From Lachnospiraceae bacterium NK4A144 (lineage in GTDB: Bacteria; Bacillota; Clostridia; Lachnospirales; Lachnospiraceae): a DNA stretch of 64,000 nt. The notes beneath the pieces were generated by a model. That model did not search any database. It was not told the origin of the DNA and was given only the letters and a program-made list of their open reading frames with translations. The DNA is taken from positions 1 to 64,000 of the forward strand of contig AUJT01000020.1 of NCBI GenBank assembly GCA_000424365.1, read 5' to 3'. Of this stretch, positions 40,816-51,674 are shown piece by piece. Position numbers and translations under genes: made by a program. The first letter of the stretch is position 1. Each line of letters starts with the position of its first letter.

Positions 40816-41421
40816 ATGAGCGAAAAAAAATATCCGATAATTACTATTTCAAGAGAATACTGTGCAGGCGGTCGTTCAATTGCCAGAGGACTTGAGGAAA
40901 AATTAGGTATTCCTTTTTACGATAGGGATTTTGTAAAAAAGACATCAGAGGCATCGGGATATTCTGAAGAAGATATCAGAAAAGATGGTGAGCAGGTAAA
41001 TCGTGCAGAGAGAATTGTGACAAATCTTCTTAATCCGGTGACTTACGAAAGTGCTTCCGACGGAATCTATAAAGCACAGAAAAAAGTCATCATGGAATTA
41101 TCGAAGGAACCCTGCATTATCATTGGTCGTTGCTCCAATGTGATACTTAAGGAGGCAGGCGTTCCGGTATTTAGGATCTTCCTTTATTCGGATCTGGAAC
41201 ATCGTCTTAAGAGAGCAGCAGAAATTGCCGAAAATGGTAATATGGATCTGAAAAAATATCTTGCAAAGAGAGATGACCGCAGAGCTTATTATTACAAGAC
41301 ATATACAGGTCATCCTTTTGGTGATTATCATGACTATGACATCAGCCTTAATACCGGATCTCTCGGATATGAGAAATGTGTGGATATTCTGGCAGATGCC
41401 ATCAGGAGTATATCGGAGTAA
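40816..41421 (+). CDS. Cytidylate kinase-like family protein
   Basis: A 201-residue P-loop kinase. The nucleotide loop is ITISREYCAGGRSIARGLEEKLG, which matches the cytidylate-kinase-like group (AGG-SIA in place of a classical GKT loop), followed by PFYDRDFV. A distal arginine-rich lid region KRDDRRAYYYKTYTG is present. This group is widespread in Firmicutes next to unrelated genes and is distinct from true Cmk; its substrate is not established. AGGAG lies about 16 bases upstream. It is 8 bases before the YgiQ gene. Confidence 0.85.
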   Translation: MSEKKYPIITISREYCAGGRSIARGLEEKLGIPFYDRDFVKKTSEASGYSEEDIRKDGEQVNRAERIVTNLLNPVTYESASDGIYKAQKKVIMELSKEPCIIIGRCSNVILKEAGVPVFRIFLYSDLEHRLKRAAEIAENGNMDLKKYLAKRDDRRAYYYKTYTGHPFGDYHDYDISLNTGSLGYEKCVDILADAIRSISE

Positions 41422-41429
41422 TTATTTTT

Positions 41430-43271
41430 ATGGCATTAGGTTTTTTGCCTGTCAATCGGCAGGAAATGGAAGAACAGGGCATAACTCAGCCTGATTTTGT
41501 ATATGTGGTCGGGGATGCTTATGTAGATCATCCGAGCTTCGGAAGTGCTATTATCTCACGAGTATTGGTTTCAAGAGGATACAGTGTGGTAATGTGCTGC
41601 CAGCCGGATTGGAATGATCCGGAGAGCGTAGCGCAGTTTGGCGAGCCGAGGCTTGGCTTCCTTGTAAGCAGCGGGAATATGGATTCCATGGTGAATCATT
41701 ATACCGTTGCAAAAAAACGCAGGCACTATGATTACTATAGTCCCGGCGGGAAAATGGGAAAACGTCCGGATCGGGCGGTCATTGTGTATTGCAATCTGAT
41801 ACGCAGGACATTTAAAAAGACACCGATAATAATCGGTGGAATAGAGGCAAGTCTTAGGAGAATGGCGCACTATGATTATTGGTCTGATAATGTGCGCCGT
41901 TCTATTTTGCTGGAATCGGGTGCAGACATTATCTCCTATGGAATGGGAGAACGCAGTATCGTGGAGATCGCTGATGCATTGGCGTCCGGAATGGATGTGC
42001 GGGATGTCACCTGGATCGACGGCACCGTATATAAGACTCGAAAGGAAGAGGATATTTACGATGCCATCAGGCTTCCTGATTATGAAGAGATCTTAAAAGA
42101 CAAACATAGTTTTGCAGAGAGTGTTCATATTCAGTATCAGAATACGGATCCGTTTGCAGCGAAAAGAATTTATGAGGCATATGCAGGGGCGATGTTCGTT
42201 GTCCAAAATCCGCCAGCGAAACCGCTTTCCATGTTGGAAATGGATGATGTATATGCACTTCCTTATATGAGGACTTCTCATCCGTCGTACGATGAAGCAG
42301 GAGGTATTCCTGCCATTAAGGAAATAAAATTCAGCCTGACTTCAAACAGAGGTTGCTACGGCGGCTGTAATTTCTGTGCATTGACATTTCATGAGGGACG
42401 TATTGTCCAGGTTCGAAGTCATGAGTCTATCGTTGATGAGGCAAAACTCATGATAGAAGATGTTGATTTTAAGGGGTATATCCATGATGTGGGAGGTCCT
42501 ACGGCGGAATTCAGGCGTCCGGCATGTGATAAACAGCTGTCAAAGGGAGCGTGCACAAACAGACAGTGCCTTTTCCCGAAACCTTGTCCGAATCTTGTGG
42601 TGGATCACAGCGATTACTTAAAACTCTTAAAGAAACTTCGGGAACTTCCGGGAGTAAAAAAAGTATTTGTACGTTCAGGTTTCAGATTTGATTATCTGAT
42701 GGCTGATAAAAACAAAGAGTTTCTTTATGAGCTTTGTAAGCATCATGTAAGCGGACAGCTTCGTGTAGCACCGGAGCATGTTTCGGATGTGGTCTTAAAA
42801 GAAATGGGTAAACCATCTGCGTCTGTTTATAATGCTTTTGTGAGGGAATTTGAAAAGGTAAATAAAAAGATAGGAAAAGAACAGTATGTTGTTCCGTATC
42901 TTATGTCTTCACATCCGGGAAGTACTATGAAAGAGGCGATAGATCTGGCGGTTTATCTGCATGATCATCATTTGAATCCCGAGCAGGTGCAGGACTTTTA
43001 TCCTACCCCCGGAACGGTTTCTACATGTATGTATTATTCGGGAATAGATCCTCTTACCATGAATAAAGTATATGTAGAAAGAAATCCGCATGAGAAGGCA
43101 AAGCAGAGAGCTTTGCTCCAGTACAAGGATCCGAAAAACTATGAGCTTGTAAAAGAAGCTCTGATGCAGGAAAACAGAGTGGATCTTATCGGAAACGGTC
43201 CAAAGTATCTGATACCGCCTAAGAAGCCTTTTTGGAAAAAAGGAAAGCCTGCCAGAAAAAATAATAAATAG
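41430..43271 (+). CDS. YgiQ-family radical SAM protein
   Basis: A 613-residue YgiQ-type protein: N-terminal cobalamin-binding-like domain (DFVYVVGDAYVDHPSFGSAI, SRGYSVVMCCQPDW), a radical-SAM core with CYGGCNFC near residue 310, and the conserved C-terminal region with a cysteine-rich segment SKGACTNRQCLFPKPCPN and basic tail. Start ATG 41430 (MALGFLPVN) fits family alignments; GGAG lies about 13 bases upstream, within the preceding gene's end. The biochemical function of the family is not established. A strong terminator follows. Confidence 0.9.
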   Translation: MALGFLPVNRQEMEEQGITQPDFVYVVGDAYVDHPSFGSAIISRVLVSRGYSVVMCCQPDWNDPESVAQFGEPRLGFLVSSGNMDSMVNHYTVAKKRRHYDYYSPGGKMGKRPDRAVIVYCNLIRRTFKKTPIIIGGIEASLRRMAHYDYWSDNVRRSILLESGADIISYGMGERSIVEIADALASGMDVRDVTWIDGTVYKTRKEEDIYDAIRLPDYEEILKDKHSFAESVHIQYQNTDPFAAKRIYEAYAGAMFVVQNPPAKPLSMLEMDDVYALPYMRTSHPSYDEAGGIPAIKEIKFSLTSNRGCYGGCNFCALTFHEGRIVQVRSHESIVDEAKLMIEDVDFKGYIHDVGGPTAEFRRPACDKQLSKGACTNRQCLFPKPCPNLVVDHSDYLKLLKKLRELPGVKKVFVRSGFRFDYLMADKNKEFLYELCKHHVSGQLRVAPEHVSDVVLKEMGKPSASVYNAFVREFEKVNKKIGKEQYVVPYLMSSHPGSTMKEAIDLAVYLHDHHLNPEQVQDFYPTPGTVSTCMYYSGIDPLTMNKVYVERNPHEKAKQRALLQYKDPKNYELVKEALMQENRVDLIGNGPKYLIPPKKPFWKKGKPARKNNK

Positions 43272-43284
43272 AACAAATTATGAG

Positions 43285-43333
43285 AAGCCATTGTCGGAGT
43301 GATTGGATCATTCTGTAGACAATGGCTTTTTAT
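43285..43333 (+). terminator. Terminator after the YgiQ gene
   Basis: AAGCCATTGTC (43285-43295) pairs with GACAATGGCTT (43318-43328), followed by TTTATTT. Confidence 0.85.
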
Positions 43334-43389
43334 TTATAGGTTTATTCAAAAATACACCATAAAATGCAATGAAGTTCGTATATATAGTT

Positions 43390-43416
43390 ATAAGAACAGG
43401 CGCAATATGACGATAA
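43390..43416 (+). promoter_or_regulatory. SigD/FliA-like promoter of the first chemoreceptor gene
   Basis: ATAA (43390-43393), 15 bases, GACGATAA (43409-43416), close to the motility consensus TAAA-N15-GCCGATAT. The word ATATGACGATA is shared with the region upstream of the third chemoreceptor gene. Confidence 0.45.
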
Positions 43417-43484
43417 AAAAGATAGTGGGATTTTATGACATCGGATAGGGGCAAAAGGATTTAGATCATTCTACGGAGGGATAC

Positions 43485-45467
43485 ATGAAGAGAAAGACAT
43501 CATTTTTTTCAAGTATTAAAGTAAAACTAATAGTCGCAATGGTTGCGGTCGCAGCAGTTCCGCTGATAGCGGCGACGACCATAAACTTTATTTCTTCGGC
43601 TAATAAGTCGATCATTACGGAAAAAGACAATCTGGACTGGCAGGCATGGTATATTCAAGCTTCTGTAAATAACCTCTTTTCGAGGACACAGATCGCTCTT
43701 GAGACCTTGGCATCATCAAAGAGTGTCATTGATTTTCTGCATGATGGAAAAGCGGGAGATGACGCAAAACGACAGATGCAGACCGTAAATGATGCATTTG
43801 GTGATGGTAATACGATCACTCTGTCTAATACTGAGGGAATGATGGTACTTAGGAGTGATGAAAGCAAACTTGTTGATATCCATGAAAGAGACTATTGGAT
43901 CGGAGCATCTAAAGGAACCCCTACCTGTTCGGATGTTATGGTAAGTGCATCAACAAATGTCAGAAGCGTATGTTTTGCAGTTCCGGTATTTGAACCCGGT
44001 ACTAAAACAGTAATAGGCGTACTGCATAGAAACTATGATCTGAATCAGATCCATCAGATTCTTGCAGAAGACGGCGGAGAAAATTTCTGTGTCGATAAAG
44101 AAGGAATTATGGCGGCACATTCACAGTATGAGATCGCAGCTACAGATGAACCGGTTGATTTTAGCAAGTCTCCGTACATGACCTCAGGTAAAGATAATGA
44201 TGTGTATGAAAGCTTTGCATTTGGTCATAAATATGTAGCTTATGTAAAAGAACCGCTCACAGGTTTTACCATCGCGTCTGCAAAATCCTATGATTCCGTT
44301 GTTGCCTCAGCTAGGTTATCAGCGCTCACAATAACTGTACTCGGAATTATTTTGCTGTTCATTGGCGGTGTATTCTCATATTTACTTGCAGTAGGATTTG
44401 TAAAACCGATACTGGCTGTTGATGGATCGTTGGCGGAACTTGCGAATGGAAGATTCAGTAAGATCGATAAGTATACACAGAGAACAGATGAGTTTGGTCA
44501 GATAGTTAATAATACAAATGATGTTATTGATAAGCTTTCTTCGATAGTAGGGCATATTAAGGAGTCCTCTGCAACAGTGCATGAATCATCGGAGGAACTT
44601 TCAGATATGGCATCTCAGATTGCTGCAACGACAGAAACTGTGGCAACTGCTGTACAGCATATCGCAGGTGGAGCAGTACAGCAGGCTGATGATATTCAGT
44701 CGGCTGCAGAAAATACAAGCATGATCACTGAGGCAGTAGAAAGTGTTCAGGAATCTACAAAGGAAATGACTTCTCTTGCTGACCGTATGAAGAATGCGTC
44801 AAAGAATTCAAGTACATCCCTTGAAGCACTACAGGCAGCGAGCAGTGAGATGACAAATAAGATAGAGCTGATCTCTACAAAGATTTCTTCTACTCAGAAT
44901 GCTGTTACAAATATCAATGAGAGAGTCGAAGGAATATCCGGCATTGCGGCTCAGACCAATCTTTTGTCACTAAATGCTTCTATAGAAGCTGCACGTGCAG
45001 GAGAAGCCGGACGAGGATTTGCAGTTGTTGCAGAGGAAATCCGACAGCTTGCGGATGATTCGGAAAGCCTTGCTTCTGAGATCAGGAAACTTATGGATGA
45101 GCTCCTAACAGAAGCTGACCACGCAGTAGATGCGGCAAGTCAGGTGAAGAGCGGAAATATCGAACAGCAGAAAGCTCTTGGTGAGACACTTAGTTCAGTA
45201 GAAGGAATGCTTGGTGATATTGAAGAAATGGTCATCAGTGTAGCAAAGATATCGGAAGAGGCAGATACCTGTGTTTCTGCAAATACTGAAGTAACAAATG
45301 CCATGTCCTCGCTTTCGGCTATTTCAGAAGAAAATGCGGCATCGACACAGACAACAGGTGCATCTGTTGAAGAATTGTCGGCAACAGTTACTACTCTGGC
45401 AGGCTCTGCAGCGCATCTAAAGGAAATAGCAGAGCAGCTTAATGATGAAATAATGTTCTTTAAGTAA
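43485..45467 (+). CDS. Methyl-accepting chemotaxis protein 1
   Basis: A 660-residue chemoreceptor: N-terminal helix, extracellular dCache-type sensor (about 45-280), second helix (about 285-305), HAMP with [18 protein letters not shown], and a long cytoplasmic coiled coil with the signalling hairpin tip [22 protein letters not shown] followed by [21 protein letters not shown] precedes the ATG. Sequence is very close to the next receptor over the whole length, pointing to tandem duplication with most divergence in the sensor. The ligand is unknown. Confidence 0.95.
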   Translation: MKRKTSFFSSIKVKLIVAMVAVAAVPLIAATTINFISSANKSIITEKDNLDWQAWYIQASVNNLFSRTQIALETLASSKSVIDFLHDGKAGDDAKRQMQTVNDAFGDGNTITLSNTEGMMVLRSDESKLVDIHERDYWIGASKGTPTCSDVMVSASTNVRSVCFAVPVFEPGTKTVIGVLHRNYDLNQIHQILAEDGGENFCVDKEGIMAAHSQYEIAATDEPVDFSKSPYMTSGKDNDVYESFAFGHKYVAYVKEPLTGFTIASAKSYDSVVASARLSALTITVLGIILLFIGGVFSYLLAVGFVKPILAVDGSLAELANGRFSKIDKYTQRTDEFGQIVNNTNDVIDKLSSIVGHIKESSATVHESSEELSDMASQIAATTETVATAVQHIAGGAVQQADDIQSAAENTSMITEAVESVQESTKEMTSLADRMKNASKNSSTSLEALQAASSEMTNKIELISTKISSTQNAVTNINERVEGISGIAAQTNLLSLNASIEAARAGEAGRGFAVVAEEIRQLADDSESLASEIRKLMDELLTEADHAVDAASQVKSGNIEQQKALGETLSSVEGMLGDIEEMVISVAKISEEADTCVSANTEVTNAMSSLSAISEENAASTQTTGASVEELSATVTTLAGSAAHLKEIAEQLNDEIMFFK

Positions 45468-45479
45468 ACTGATATGAGA

Positions 45480-45525
45480 AACGCTCTTTACAAGGTAGGA
45501 TAAAACGTTGTAAAGAGCGTTTTGT
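45480..45525 (+). terminator. Terminator between the tandem chemoreceptor genes
   Basis: AACGCTCTTTACAA (45480-45493) pairs perfectly with TTGTAAAGAGCGTT (45508-45521), followed by TTG. The two receptor genes are therefore separate transcripts. A CACCACA/TGTGGTG inverted repeat (45565-45587) lies before the second gene. Confidence 0.85.
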
Positions 45526-45659
45526 ATGTTTTTAAGAGCACTACATGCTGTATTTGATTAAAGACACCACATCATTATATTGTGGTGATATAATTCCGAC
45601 TCGAATAAAGATTGTGCTTATTTTGTGTTCATTGTAAAAAGTTATTTACGGAGGAAGTC

Positions 45660-47642
45660 ATGAAAATAAAAGCATCATTTTTATCAAGTGTTAAAGTGAA
45701 GCTGATAATCGCTATGGTTGCAGTAGCCGCTGTGCCGCTGCTTATTGCTATAACCATTAATTATAATTCCTCTACAAGGAAAGCGAGAGAATCGGCAAAA
45801 GAAAGCCTTCAGTGGCAGGCCTGGTATCTGCAGGCTACGATACATAATCTATATTCCAAGACACAATCCGCTTTAGCAACTTTAGCGGCTTCTGACAGTA
45901 TTGTAGACTTTTTGACAACAGGTGGATCAGCCGATAAGGCTAAGAGACAGATGCAGGCACTCAATGCTGATTTTAATGACGGAAACCAGGTTGTTCTCTC
46001 CAATATGGAAGGAATGATGGTACTTCGAAGCGATGACAAGGAGTGTGTTGATATCAGTAAGCGTGAATACTGGATCGGTGCTTCACAGGGTAAGGTCACT
46101 GTTTCCCCGGTTATCGTAAGTAATTCTACAAAGAAAAGAAGTATGAGTATCGCAGTTCCTGTGTATAAACCTGGAACACAAACAGTTATCGGAGTACTTC
46201 ACAGAAGTTACGATATGAATCAGATTCATGAGATTCTGGCAGAGGATGGCGGTGAGTCATTCCTGGTTGACAAAAACGGTATTCTTGCAGCTCATTCACA
46301 GTATGAGATTTCAGGTGACGATGATCCGGTAGATTTCAGTAAATCACCGTATATGACGTCTGATAATGAAGAGGGCGTTTATGAAAGCTTTGCTGTTGGT
46401 CACACTTATGTAGCATATGCAAAGGAACCTATTACAGGAGCAACAGTGGCTATCGCTACACCTTATGATCAGGTAGTGGCAATGGCAAGATTATCTTCTT
46501 TGACAATTACTATCCTTGGAGTAATTCTTCTGATTCTTGGCGGTATATTTTCATATTTCCTGGCTGTCGGTTTTGTGAAGCCGATCATTGCAGTTGACTC
46601 ATCTTTGTCTGCACTTGCAAATGGTGAGTTTAGCAGGATCGATAAATTTACAAATCGTACAGATGAGTTTGGTCAGATCGTAAATAATACGAATTCGGTT
46701 ATTGATAAGCTTTCCGATATAGTTGGACATATCAAGGATACATCAGGTACGGTTAGCGAATCTTCTGAGGAATTATCAGATATGGCCGGACAGATCGCAG
46801 CTACTACAGATACAGTTGCGAATGCTATCCAGCAGATCGCAGGCGGCGCTATCCAGCAGGCGGAGGATATCCAGTCTGCGGCAGAAAGCACAAATACTAT
46901 TACTGATGCGGTAGAAAGTGTTAAGTCATCGACGACAGAAATGACAGATCTTGCTGATCGTATGAAGAATGCGTCAGAGGCTTCAGGAACTTCACTCGCA
47001 GCGCTGCAGGCAGCAAGCAGTGAGATGACAAAGAAGATCGAGGAGATCTCCACAAAGATCGCATCTACACAGAATGCAGTAGCAAATATAAATGACCGTG
47101 TTGAGGGTATTTCCGGAATCGCGGCACAGACAAACCTTCTTTCTCTCAATGCTTCTATCGAGGCTGCACGTGCAGGTGACGCAGGACGCGGCTTTGCGGT
47201 AGTTGCAGAAGAAATCAGAAAGCTTGCTGATGATTCAGAAAGCCTTGCGTCAGAAATCCGCAGAGAAATGGATGAGCTTTTATCTGAGGCAGATCAGGCT
47301 GTTAAGGCAGCGGCTCAGGTAATGACAGGAAACGTAGAACAGCAGAAGGCTTTGGGTGAAACTCTTGATTCGGTAAGAGGAATGATCGGAGACATTGAGG
47401 AAACTGTCGCAAGCGTTGCGAAGATTTCCGGAGAAGCAGATACCTGCGTTTCTTCCAACTCGGTAGTGTCAAATGCCATGTCATCACTGTCTGCTATTTC
47501 TGAGGAAAATGCAGCATCTACAGAGACTACAGGTGCATCAGTAGAAGAGCTTTCTGCTACTGTAACAACACTGGCAGAATCCGCATCACACCTTAAGGAT
47601 ATTGCAGTTCAGCTGAATGAAGAGGTTCAGTTCTTCAAATAA
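45660..47642 (+). CDS. Methyl-accepting chemotaxis protein 2
   Basis: A 660-residue receptor, same length and architecture as the preceding one: membrane helix, dCache sensor, helix, HAMP ([18 protein letters not shown]) and signalling tip [22 protein letters not shown]. Start ATG 45660 follows ACGGAGG; an upstream in-frame ATG at 45612 has no ribosome binding site. The sensor domain keeps landmarks such as GMMVLRSDD and YWIGASQGK but differs at many positions, suggesting a related ligand. A bidirectional terminator follows. Confidence 0.95.
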   Translation: MKIKASFLSSVKVKLIIAMVAVAAVPLLIAITINYNSSTRKARESAKESLQWQAWYLQATIHNLYSKTQSALATLAASDSIVDFLTTGGSADKAKRQMQALNADFNDGNQVVLSNMEGMMVLRSDDKECVDISKREYWIGASQGKVTVSPVIVSNSTKKRSMSIAVPVYKPGTQTVIGVLHRSYDMNQIHEILAEDGGESFLVDKNGILAAHSQYEISGDDDPVDFSKSPYMTSDNEEGVYESFAVGHTYVAYAKEPITGATVAIATPYDQVVAMARLSSLTITILGVILLILGGIFSYFLAVGFVKPIIAVDSSLSALANGEFSRIDKFTNRTDEFGQIVNNTNSVIDKLSDIVGHIKDTSGTVSESSEELSDMAGQIAATTDTVANAIQQIAGGAIQQAEDIQSAAESTNTITDAVESVKSSTTEMTDLADRMKNASEASGTSLAALQAASSEMTKKIEEISTKIASTQNAVANINDRVEGISGIAAQTNLLSLNASIEAARAGDAGRGFAVVAEEIRKLADDSESLASEIRREMDELLSEADQAVKAAAQVMTGNVEQQKALGETLDSVRGMIGDIEETVASVAKISGEADTCVSSNSVVSNAMSSLSAISEENAASTETTGASVEELSATVTTLAESASHLKDIAVQLNEEVQFFK

Positions 47643-47662
47643 TAAAGTAAAAAACAAATGAT

Positions 47663-47707
47663 AAAAGCTGCGAAATGAGGTAAGATTTCTCATTTCGCAG
47701 CTTTTTA
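47663..47707. terminator. Bidirectional terminator after the second chemoreceptor gene
   Basis: AAAAGCTGCGAAATGAG (47663-47679) pairs perfectly with CTCATTTCGCAGCTTTT (47689-47705). T-runs follow on both strands, so it serves the receptor gene and the convergent DUF2971 gene. Confidence 0.88.
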
Positions 47708-47732
47708 CGTTTAACTTATATGAGATTCTTTT

Positions 47733-48641
47733 TTATCTGTACGTTCCGGCAGATTTTCTGATCTTGCAATCGGTTATACCAAAGGTTTTTAGATAATAGT
47801 CCATGCTTTCGATCGTTGTGATGCACTTTGGTCCGATAACGAGTTCCTTTATTATCCGGTCGATACAGGAGGAAAAATCAAAGTCCACGTAGGACACCAG
47901 CTGATTATCCTTTACATAGTATGCAAAGTTAAAAAGGCGTGTATCAAAGGCGAGGGGGAGATTCTCCTTTGCCATCTGGTTTTTCAGTACAAAATAGCAC
48001 ATTCTGATCTCGCGTTCTTCATAGAAGAAAGGATTTTTCATGTACACGGAGTTCTGAAATAACGTCAGGAAAGCATTTTCAAAAGCATCCAGAAATTCGT
48101 CATTACATTCAAGAGCATCCTGTTCACAGGTAACAGGAGCCAGTAGTTTTTCCAGGTGATTAAAAAGCGAAGCAATGATCTTATCAACCTTTTTTCTTTG
48201 TGATTCTTCTGAATAGCTGATGTGATGGAGTGTTACTTGCTTACGTCCCTCAGGAGTTTTAACGGAACAGATCTTTTTCAGCATATCTGCATCAAAGCCT
48301 ATAGATACACCTTTTCCATCATCAGCATATCCTCTCCACTGACTCAGTACATCGCCGCTGTCAGAAAAACACGTAACATAAAAGCGGTAGACTGAATAGC
48401 GGTCATTAAAAAATTCATCTGTAAAGAGACGTACGAATCCTTCAAATGTGATAGGAGAAATATAAGTTCTAAAATGTTCGCTGGAATTATTATAGTATTT
48501 TGCAAAAGCAGCATCGAGGTAACGTGTGATCCAGGCAATTTCTGCTGAATCATTTGAGTTCAGTATATTTGTCAGTCTGAGTGTCTTGTGTTTTAATATG
48601 GCATTTAGTGTTTCGAGACTGCAATAGTGATAGATCTGCAT
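47733..48641 (-). CDS. DUF2971 family protein
   Basis: A 302-residue soluble protein starting MQIYHYCSLETLNAILKHKTLRLTN, the family hallmark, with later landmarks SQWRGYADDGKGVSIGF and EREIRMCYF. DUF2971 proteins are widespread in bacteria, often near defence or phage genes, and have no settled activity. It lies between chemoreceptor genes on the minus strand with its own terminators on both sides, so no operon partner indicates its role. The ribosome binding site reads GGAGGC just before the ATG. Confidence 0.82.
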   Translation of the reverse strand: MQIYHYCSLETLNAILKHKTLRLTNILNSNDSAEIAWITRYLDAAFAKYYNNSSEHFRTYISPITFEGFVRLFTDEFFNDRYSVYRFYVTCFSDSGDVLSQWRGYADDGKGVSIGFDADMLKKICSVKTPEGRKQVTLHHISYSEESQRKKVDKIIASLFNHLEKLLAPVTCEQDALECNDEFLDAFENAFLTLFQNSVYMKNPFFYEEREIRMCYFVLKNQMAKENLPLAFDTRLFNFAYYVKDNQLVSYVDFDFSSCIDRIIKELVIGPKCITTIESMDYYLKTFGITDCKIRKSAGTYR

Positions 48642-48665
48642 CCATCTGCCTCCTGCTATTATAGC

Positions 48666-48696
48666 TAAAAGGGTGCCGGCTGGATGTCGGCACCCT
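48666..48696 (-). terminator. Terminator of the third chemoreceptor gene
   Basis: AGGGTGCCG (48670-48678) pairs with CGGCACCCT (48688-48696). On the minus strand the stem is followed by TTTTAGC. Confidence 0.75.
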
Positions 48697-48739
48697 CTGT
48701 CAAAAAGAAAGGTGGTTATAGAAAGTAGCTATGGCTTGT

Positions 48740-50752
48740 CTAATTAATTTTGAAAACAGCCAGTGCATCTGCGATTTCAGATGCAGAGGATGAAACGGTG
48801 TTTGCTCCGCGGTCCACATCCTGACTGCTGTCTGCGATCTGGGCTGCACTTTCAGTAAGGCTCTCAACGGTTGCGAGTATCTCTTCGGAACTTGCTGACT
48901 GTTCTTCGGAGATTGCTGCGAGATTAGAAGCAATCTCATCAACGCTTCCCATCTTTTCGTCAATTCCCTTCATTGCATTGCCGACATCTTCAAGACCTGT
49001 AACCAGATTCGAGAAGGTCTGCTCAGCGGTTATGACAGCATTGTTGCTCTTTTCGATCGTAGCTACATTTGCCTTTGATTTATCAGAAAGATCTTTGATC
49101 TGTCTCGTAATATCGTTGATGATATCAGAGATCTTCTGGGTGGATGATGCACTGTCTGTAGCCAGTGTTGCAATCTCACTTGCGACTACTGCGAAACCAC
49201 GTCCGGCTTCTCCGGCTCTTGCAGCTTCTATTGAAGCATTGAGAGACAGCAGATTGGTTTGATCAGCAATGGAACTGATCATTCCGATGATCTCATTTAT
49301 CTTACCTGCGGATTCGCCGACCTCGATAACAGCTTTGTTCATGTCATCCATCGAAGTGCTGATGTCCTTCATGCTCTGCCCGACAGCACGCATATCTTTT
49401 TTACCTGCTTCTGCACTGGTGATAAGCTTTCCGGCTATTTCACCTGCATCATTGCTTTGGTTTGTAAGATCTGCAACTGCTCCTGCGAGAGAAGTTGCAT
49501 CGGTTGCGATTTCGGTTACTGCGTTTGAGATACCTTCCATTGCATCTCTTATCTGGTTGACATTTTCGGACTGCTGTTTTGTTTCGCCGGTCATTGACTC
49601 TGCAATGCTCTTACTGTCTGCGGCTTCTGTTTGAAGTTGAGAAGCGATTACCTGAATGTTTTCAATAGCTTTACTGATCTTTTTAATAAAAACATTCATT
49701 TCGTTCTGGATGCGGCCGATCTCGTTGTTTTTTCCCTGAGGGATTTCTACTGTAAAGTCACCGGTTGCCAAAGTTGAAATATCATTTGACAGATTGAACA
49801 TCGGAACCTTTATGACTTTATTTACTACTACAAGCATAACAACGGTGATGATCGCGAGGATAATGACCATTATTGAAAGAGCTATTACCCTAAATCTATT
49901 TACATTAGCAAGAATGTGTTTCTCAGGAACGGAAGAAATAAGGGTCCATGTGGTTCCGGGGATTGGAGCAGCTGAAACATAGTAGATATTCCCGTCAGAA
50001 CCATGATTTTTTTCGACACCAGCTATTCCCTTTGAAAACAGAGCGTATAGTGTAGGATCCGCATCTGCAAAAGATGTTCCGATTTTTGACTCATCGCTGT
50101 ACGCAATGAGGTAACCTGCGTCATCGGCGATAAAGGAATCACCTACACCGAGAGGTTTTATCTCGGCGGTCTTATTAAGAATATTTGTCATTGTGACATC
50201 GACGGCCATTACGCCCGGTTCCTGACCATTGAAATCAACCTTACGTGCATAGGTTACGCACCAGTCGTTAGTAAGAGAATCTCTATATGGAGAGAAGTTT
50301 GCAAAAGTATCGTTTTTTATACCTTCTTTGTACCAGTCGCGCTGTGTGGGCTTATAGCTTTCGTCGCGTGTCGATCCGTCAGCAAAAAGATAGGTATCAT
50401 CCGGAAAACCTAAGTAGATACCGGAGTTATCGATTGGCTGATAGTTCACTGAAGGTTTGATATATTCCATTATCGCATCTTTGTCTTTGAATGGTAAATT
50501 TTCCAAAGTGTCTGCGTACTGTCCGAATTTTGCGGTCAGCATTTTGAAACTTGTTCCGAATTCGTCAGCGTTTTTTTCTGTTTCGGAAATCAGATTTTGT
50601 TTCGTAAGATCAAGTATTTGATTTTGGGCCTGACCGACCATCAAAAATATAATAAATACTATTCCAACAGTTATTATCGGCAATAAGATTGCCAGCAGGA
50701 CAGTGCCGATGCTTCCTTGCTTTTTCTTTTTATCAGTTCCTTTCTTTGCCAT
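48740..50752 (-). CDS. Methyl-accepting chemotaxis protein 3
   Basis: A 670-residue receptor of another subfamily: lysine-rich start [14 protein letters not shown], helix (about 18-38), dCache sensor with [12 protein letters not shown] and [18 protein letters not shown] (amine or amino-acid-like class), second helix (about 285-310), HAMP, and the tip [22 protein letters not shown]. It differs from the tandem pair in sensor and coiled-coil length, so it is not a recent duplicate. AAGGAGG precedes the ATG. A GACGATAT box upstream suggests control by the motility sigma factor. Confidence 0.94.
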   Translation of the reverse strand: MAKKGTDKKKKQGSIGTVLLAILLPIITVGIVFIIFLMVGQAQNQILDLTKQNLISETEKNADEFGTSFKMLTAKFGQYADTLENLPFKDKDAIMEYIKPSVNYQPIDNSGIYLGFPDDTYLFADGSTRDESYKPTQRDWYKEGIKNDTFANFSPYRDSLTNDWCVTYARKVDFNGQEPGVMAVDVTMTNILNKTAEIKPLGVGDSFIADDAGYLIAYSDESKIGTSFADADPTLYALFSKGIAGVEKNHGSDGNIYYVSAAPIPGTTWTLISSVPEKHILANVNRFRVIALSIMVIILAIITVVMLVVVNKVIKVPMFNLSNDISTLATGDFTVEIPQGKNNEIGRIQNEMNVFIKKISKAIENIQVIASQLQTEAADSKSIAESMTGETKQQSENVNQIRDAMEGISNAVTEIATDATSLAGAVADLTNQSNDAGEIAGKLITSAEAGKKDMRAVGQSMKDISTSMDDMNKAVIEVGESAGKINEIIGMISSIADQTNLLSLNASIEAARAGEAGRGFAVVASEIATLATDSASSTQKISDIINDITRQIKDLSDKSKANVATIEKSNNAVITAEQTFSNLVTGLEDVGNAMKGIDEKMGSVDEIASNLAAISEEQSASSEEILATVESLTESAAQIADSSQDVDRGANTVSSSASEIADALAVFKIN

Positions 50753-50821
50753 TATTCAGCGCCTCCTTCATTGACTCTAAATGGGAAAAATGACACTCCC
50801 TCTGTTTCTGTCTTTTACTTT

Positions 50822-50833
50822 ATATCGTCATAT
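50822..50833 (-). promoter_or_regulatory. SigD/FliA-like -10 element of the third chemoreceptor gene
   Basis: On the minus strand ATATGACGATAT, containing GACGATAT, lies about 70 bases before the start codon inside a perfect ACTTTATA/TATAAAGT inverted repeat. It shares 11 bases with the element before the first receptor gene. No good -35 match was found. Confidence 0.4.
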
Positions 50834-50952
50834 AAAGTATAGAATAAAGGGTTTTTATGAAAAAATGTATTATGTGCACATGTGATGAGTACTCCGTTTG
50901 AGTCTGAACTGGAACAGAAAAACAAAATTATTATTAAATATGTGTTAAAGGT

Positions 50953-50981
50953 GTTACAGTACAAAAAAATGTCGATATAAT
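50953..50981 (+). promoter_or_regulatory. Promoter of the rubrerythrin gene
   Basis: GTTACA (50953-50958), 17-base spacer, TATAAT (50976-50981). The 313-base gap 50753-51065 otherwise holds only the divergent chemoreceptor promoter region and AT-rich sequence; no convincing PerR box was found. Confidence 0.65.
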
Positions 50982-51065
50982 ACAAGTGGGAACACTTTTA
51001 TGCGGTATTATATCTGGCGATACAGTCAGATATAAATCGGTGTTTAAGGATGAGAGGAGCGGAAA

Positions 51066-51614
51066 ATGGCTGGAAAAACCAATCCATACGCAGGAACACA
51101 GACTGAGAAAAATCTCGAAGCGGCATTTGCCGGAGAGTCTCAGGCTAGAAACAAGTACACCTATTTTGCTTCAAAGGCAAAGAAAGAAGGCTTTGAACAG
51201 ATCGCGGCTTTATTCTTAAAGACGGCTGACAATGAGAAAGAGCATGCAAAGATGTGGTTCAAGGAATTGAACGGAATAGGCGATACGGCTGAAAATCTGG
51301 AAGCTGCAGCTGATGGTGAAAACTATGAATGGACAGATATGTACGAGGATTTTGCCAAGACAGCAGAAGCAGAGGGATTTAAGGAACTGGCGGCGAAATT
51401 CCGCATGGTTGCTGAGATAGAGAAACATCATGAGGAACGTTATCGTGCACTTCTTAAGAATGTTCAGACGGCTCAGGTTTTTGAGAAGAGTGAGGTAAAA
51501 GTTTGGGAATGCCGTAACTGTGGACATATCGTCGTTGGAACAAAGGCACCGGAAATCTGCCCGGTATGTGCTCATCCAAAGGCTTACTTTGAAGTACATG
51601 CAGAGAATTACTAA
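51066..51614 (+). CDS. rbr: Rubrerythrin
   Basis: A 182-residue non-haem iron peroxidase reducing hydrogen peroxide in anaerobes. The four-helix di-iron part carries the two glutamate motifs ([28 protein letters not shown], and [10 protein letters not shown] with [10 protein letters not shown]). The C-terminal rubredoxin domain has CRNCG and CPVCAHP. Length is typical. GAGGAG precedes the ATG. Superoxide reductase follows after 60 bases on the same strand, so superoxide is converted to peroxide and then to water by adjacent gene products. Confidence 0.95.
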   Translation: MAGKTNPYAGTQTEKNLEAAFAGESQARNKYTYFASKAKKEGFEQIAALFLKTADNEKEHAKMWFKELNGIGDTAENLEAAADGENYEWTDMYEDFAKTAEAEGFKELAAKFRMVAEIEKHHEERYRALLKNVQTAQVFEKSEVKVWECRNCGHIVVGTKAPEICPVCAHPKAYFEVHAENY

Positions 51615-51674
51615 TGTTACATATGGCTCATTTTTAGTAACTGATGATAATTTTTAGTCAATGGAGGAATCAGT

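Noticed and set aside
45565-45587. CACCACA/TGTGGTG inverted repeat before the second chemoreceptor gene as an operator
   Set aside because: Seven base pairs only, no second copy in the window and no local regulator.
50925-50950. PerR box before rubrerythrin
   Set aside because: The AT-rich stretch does not keep the TTATAAT-N-ATTATAA symmetry.
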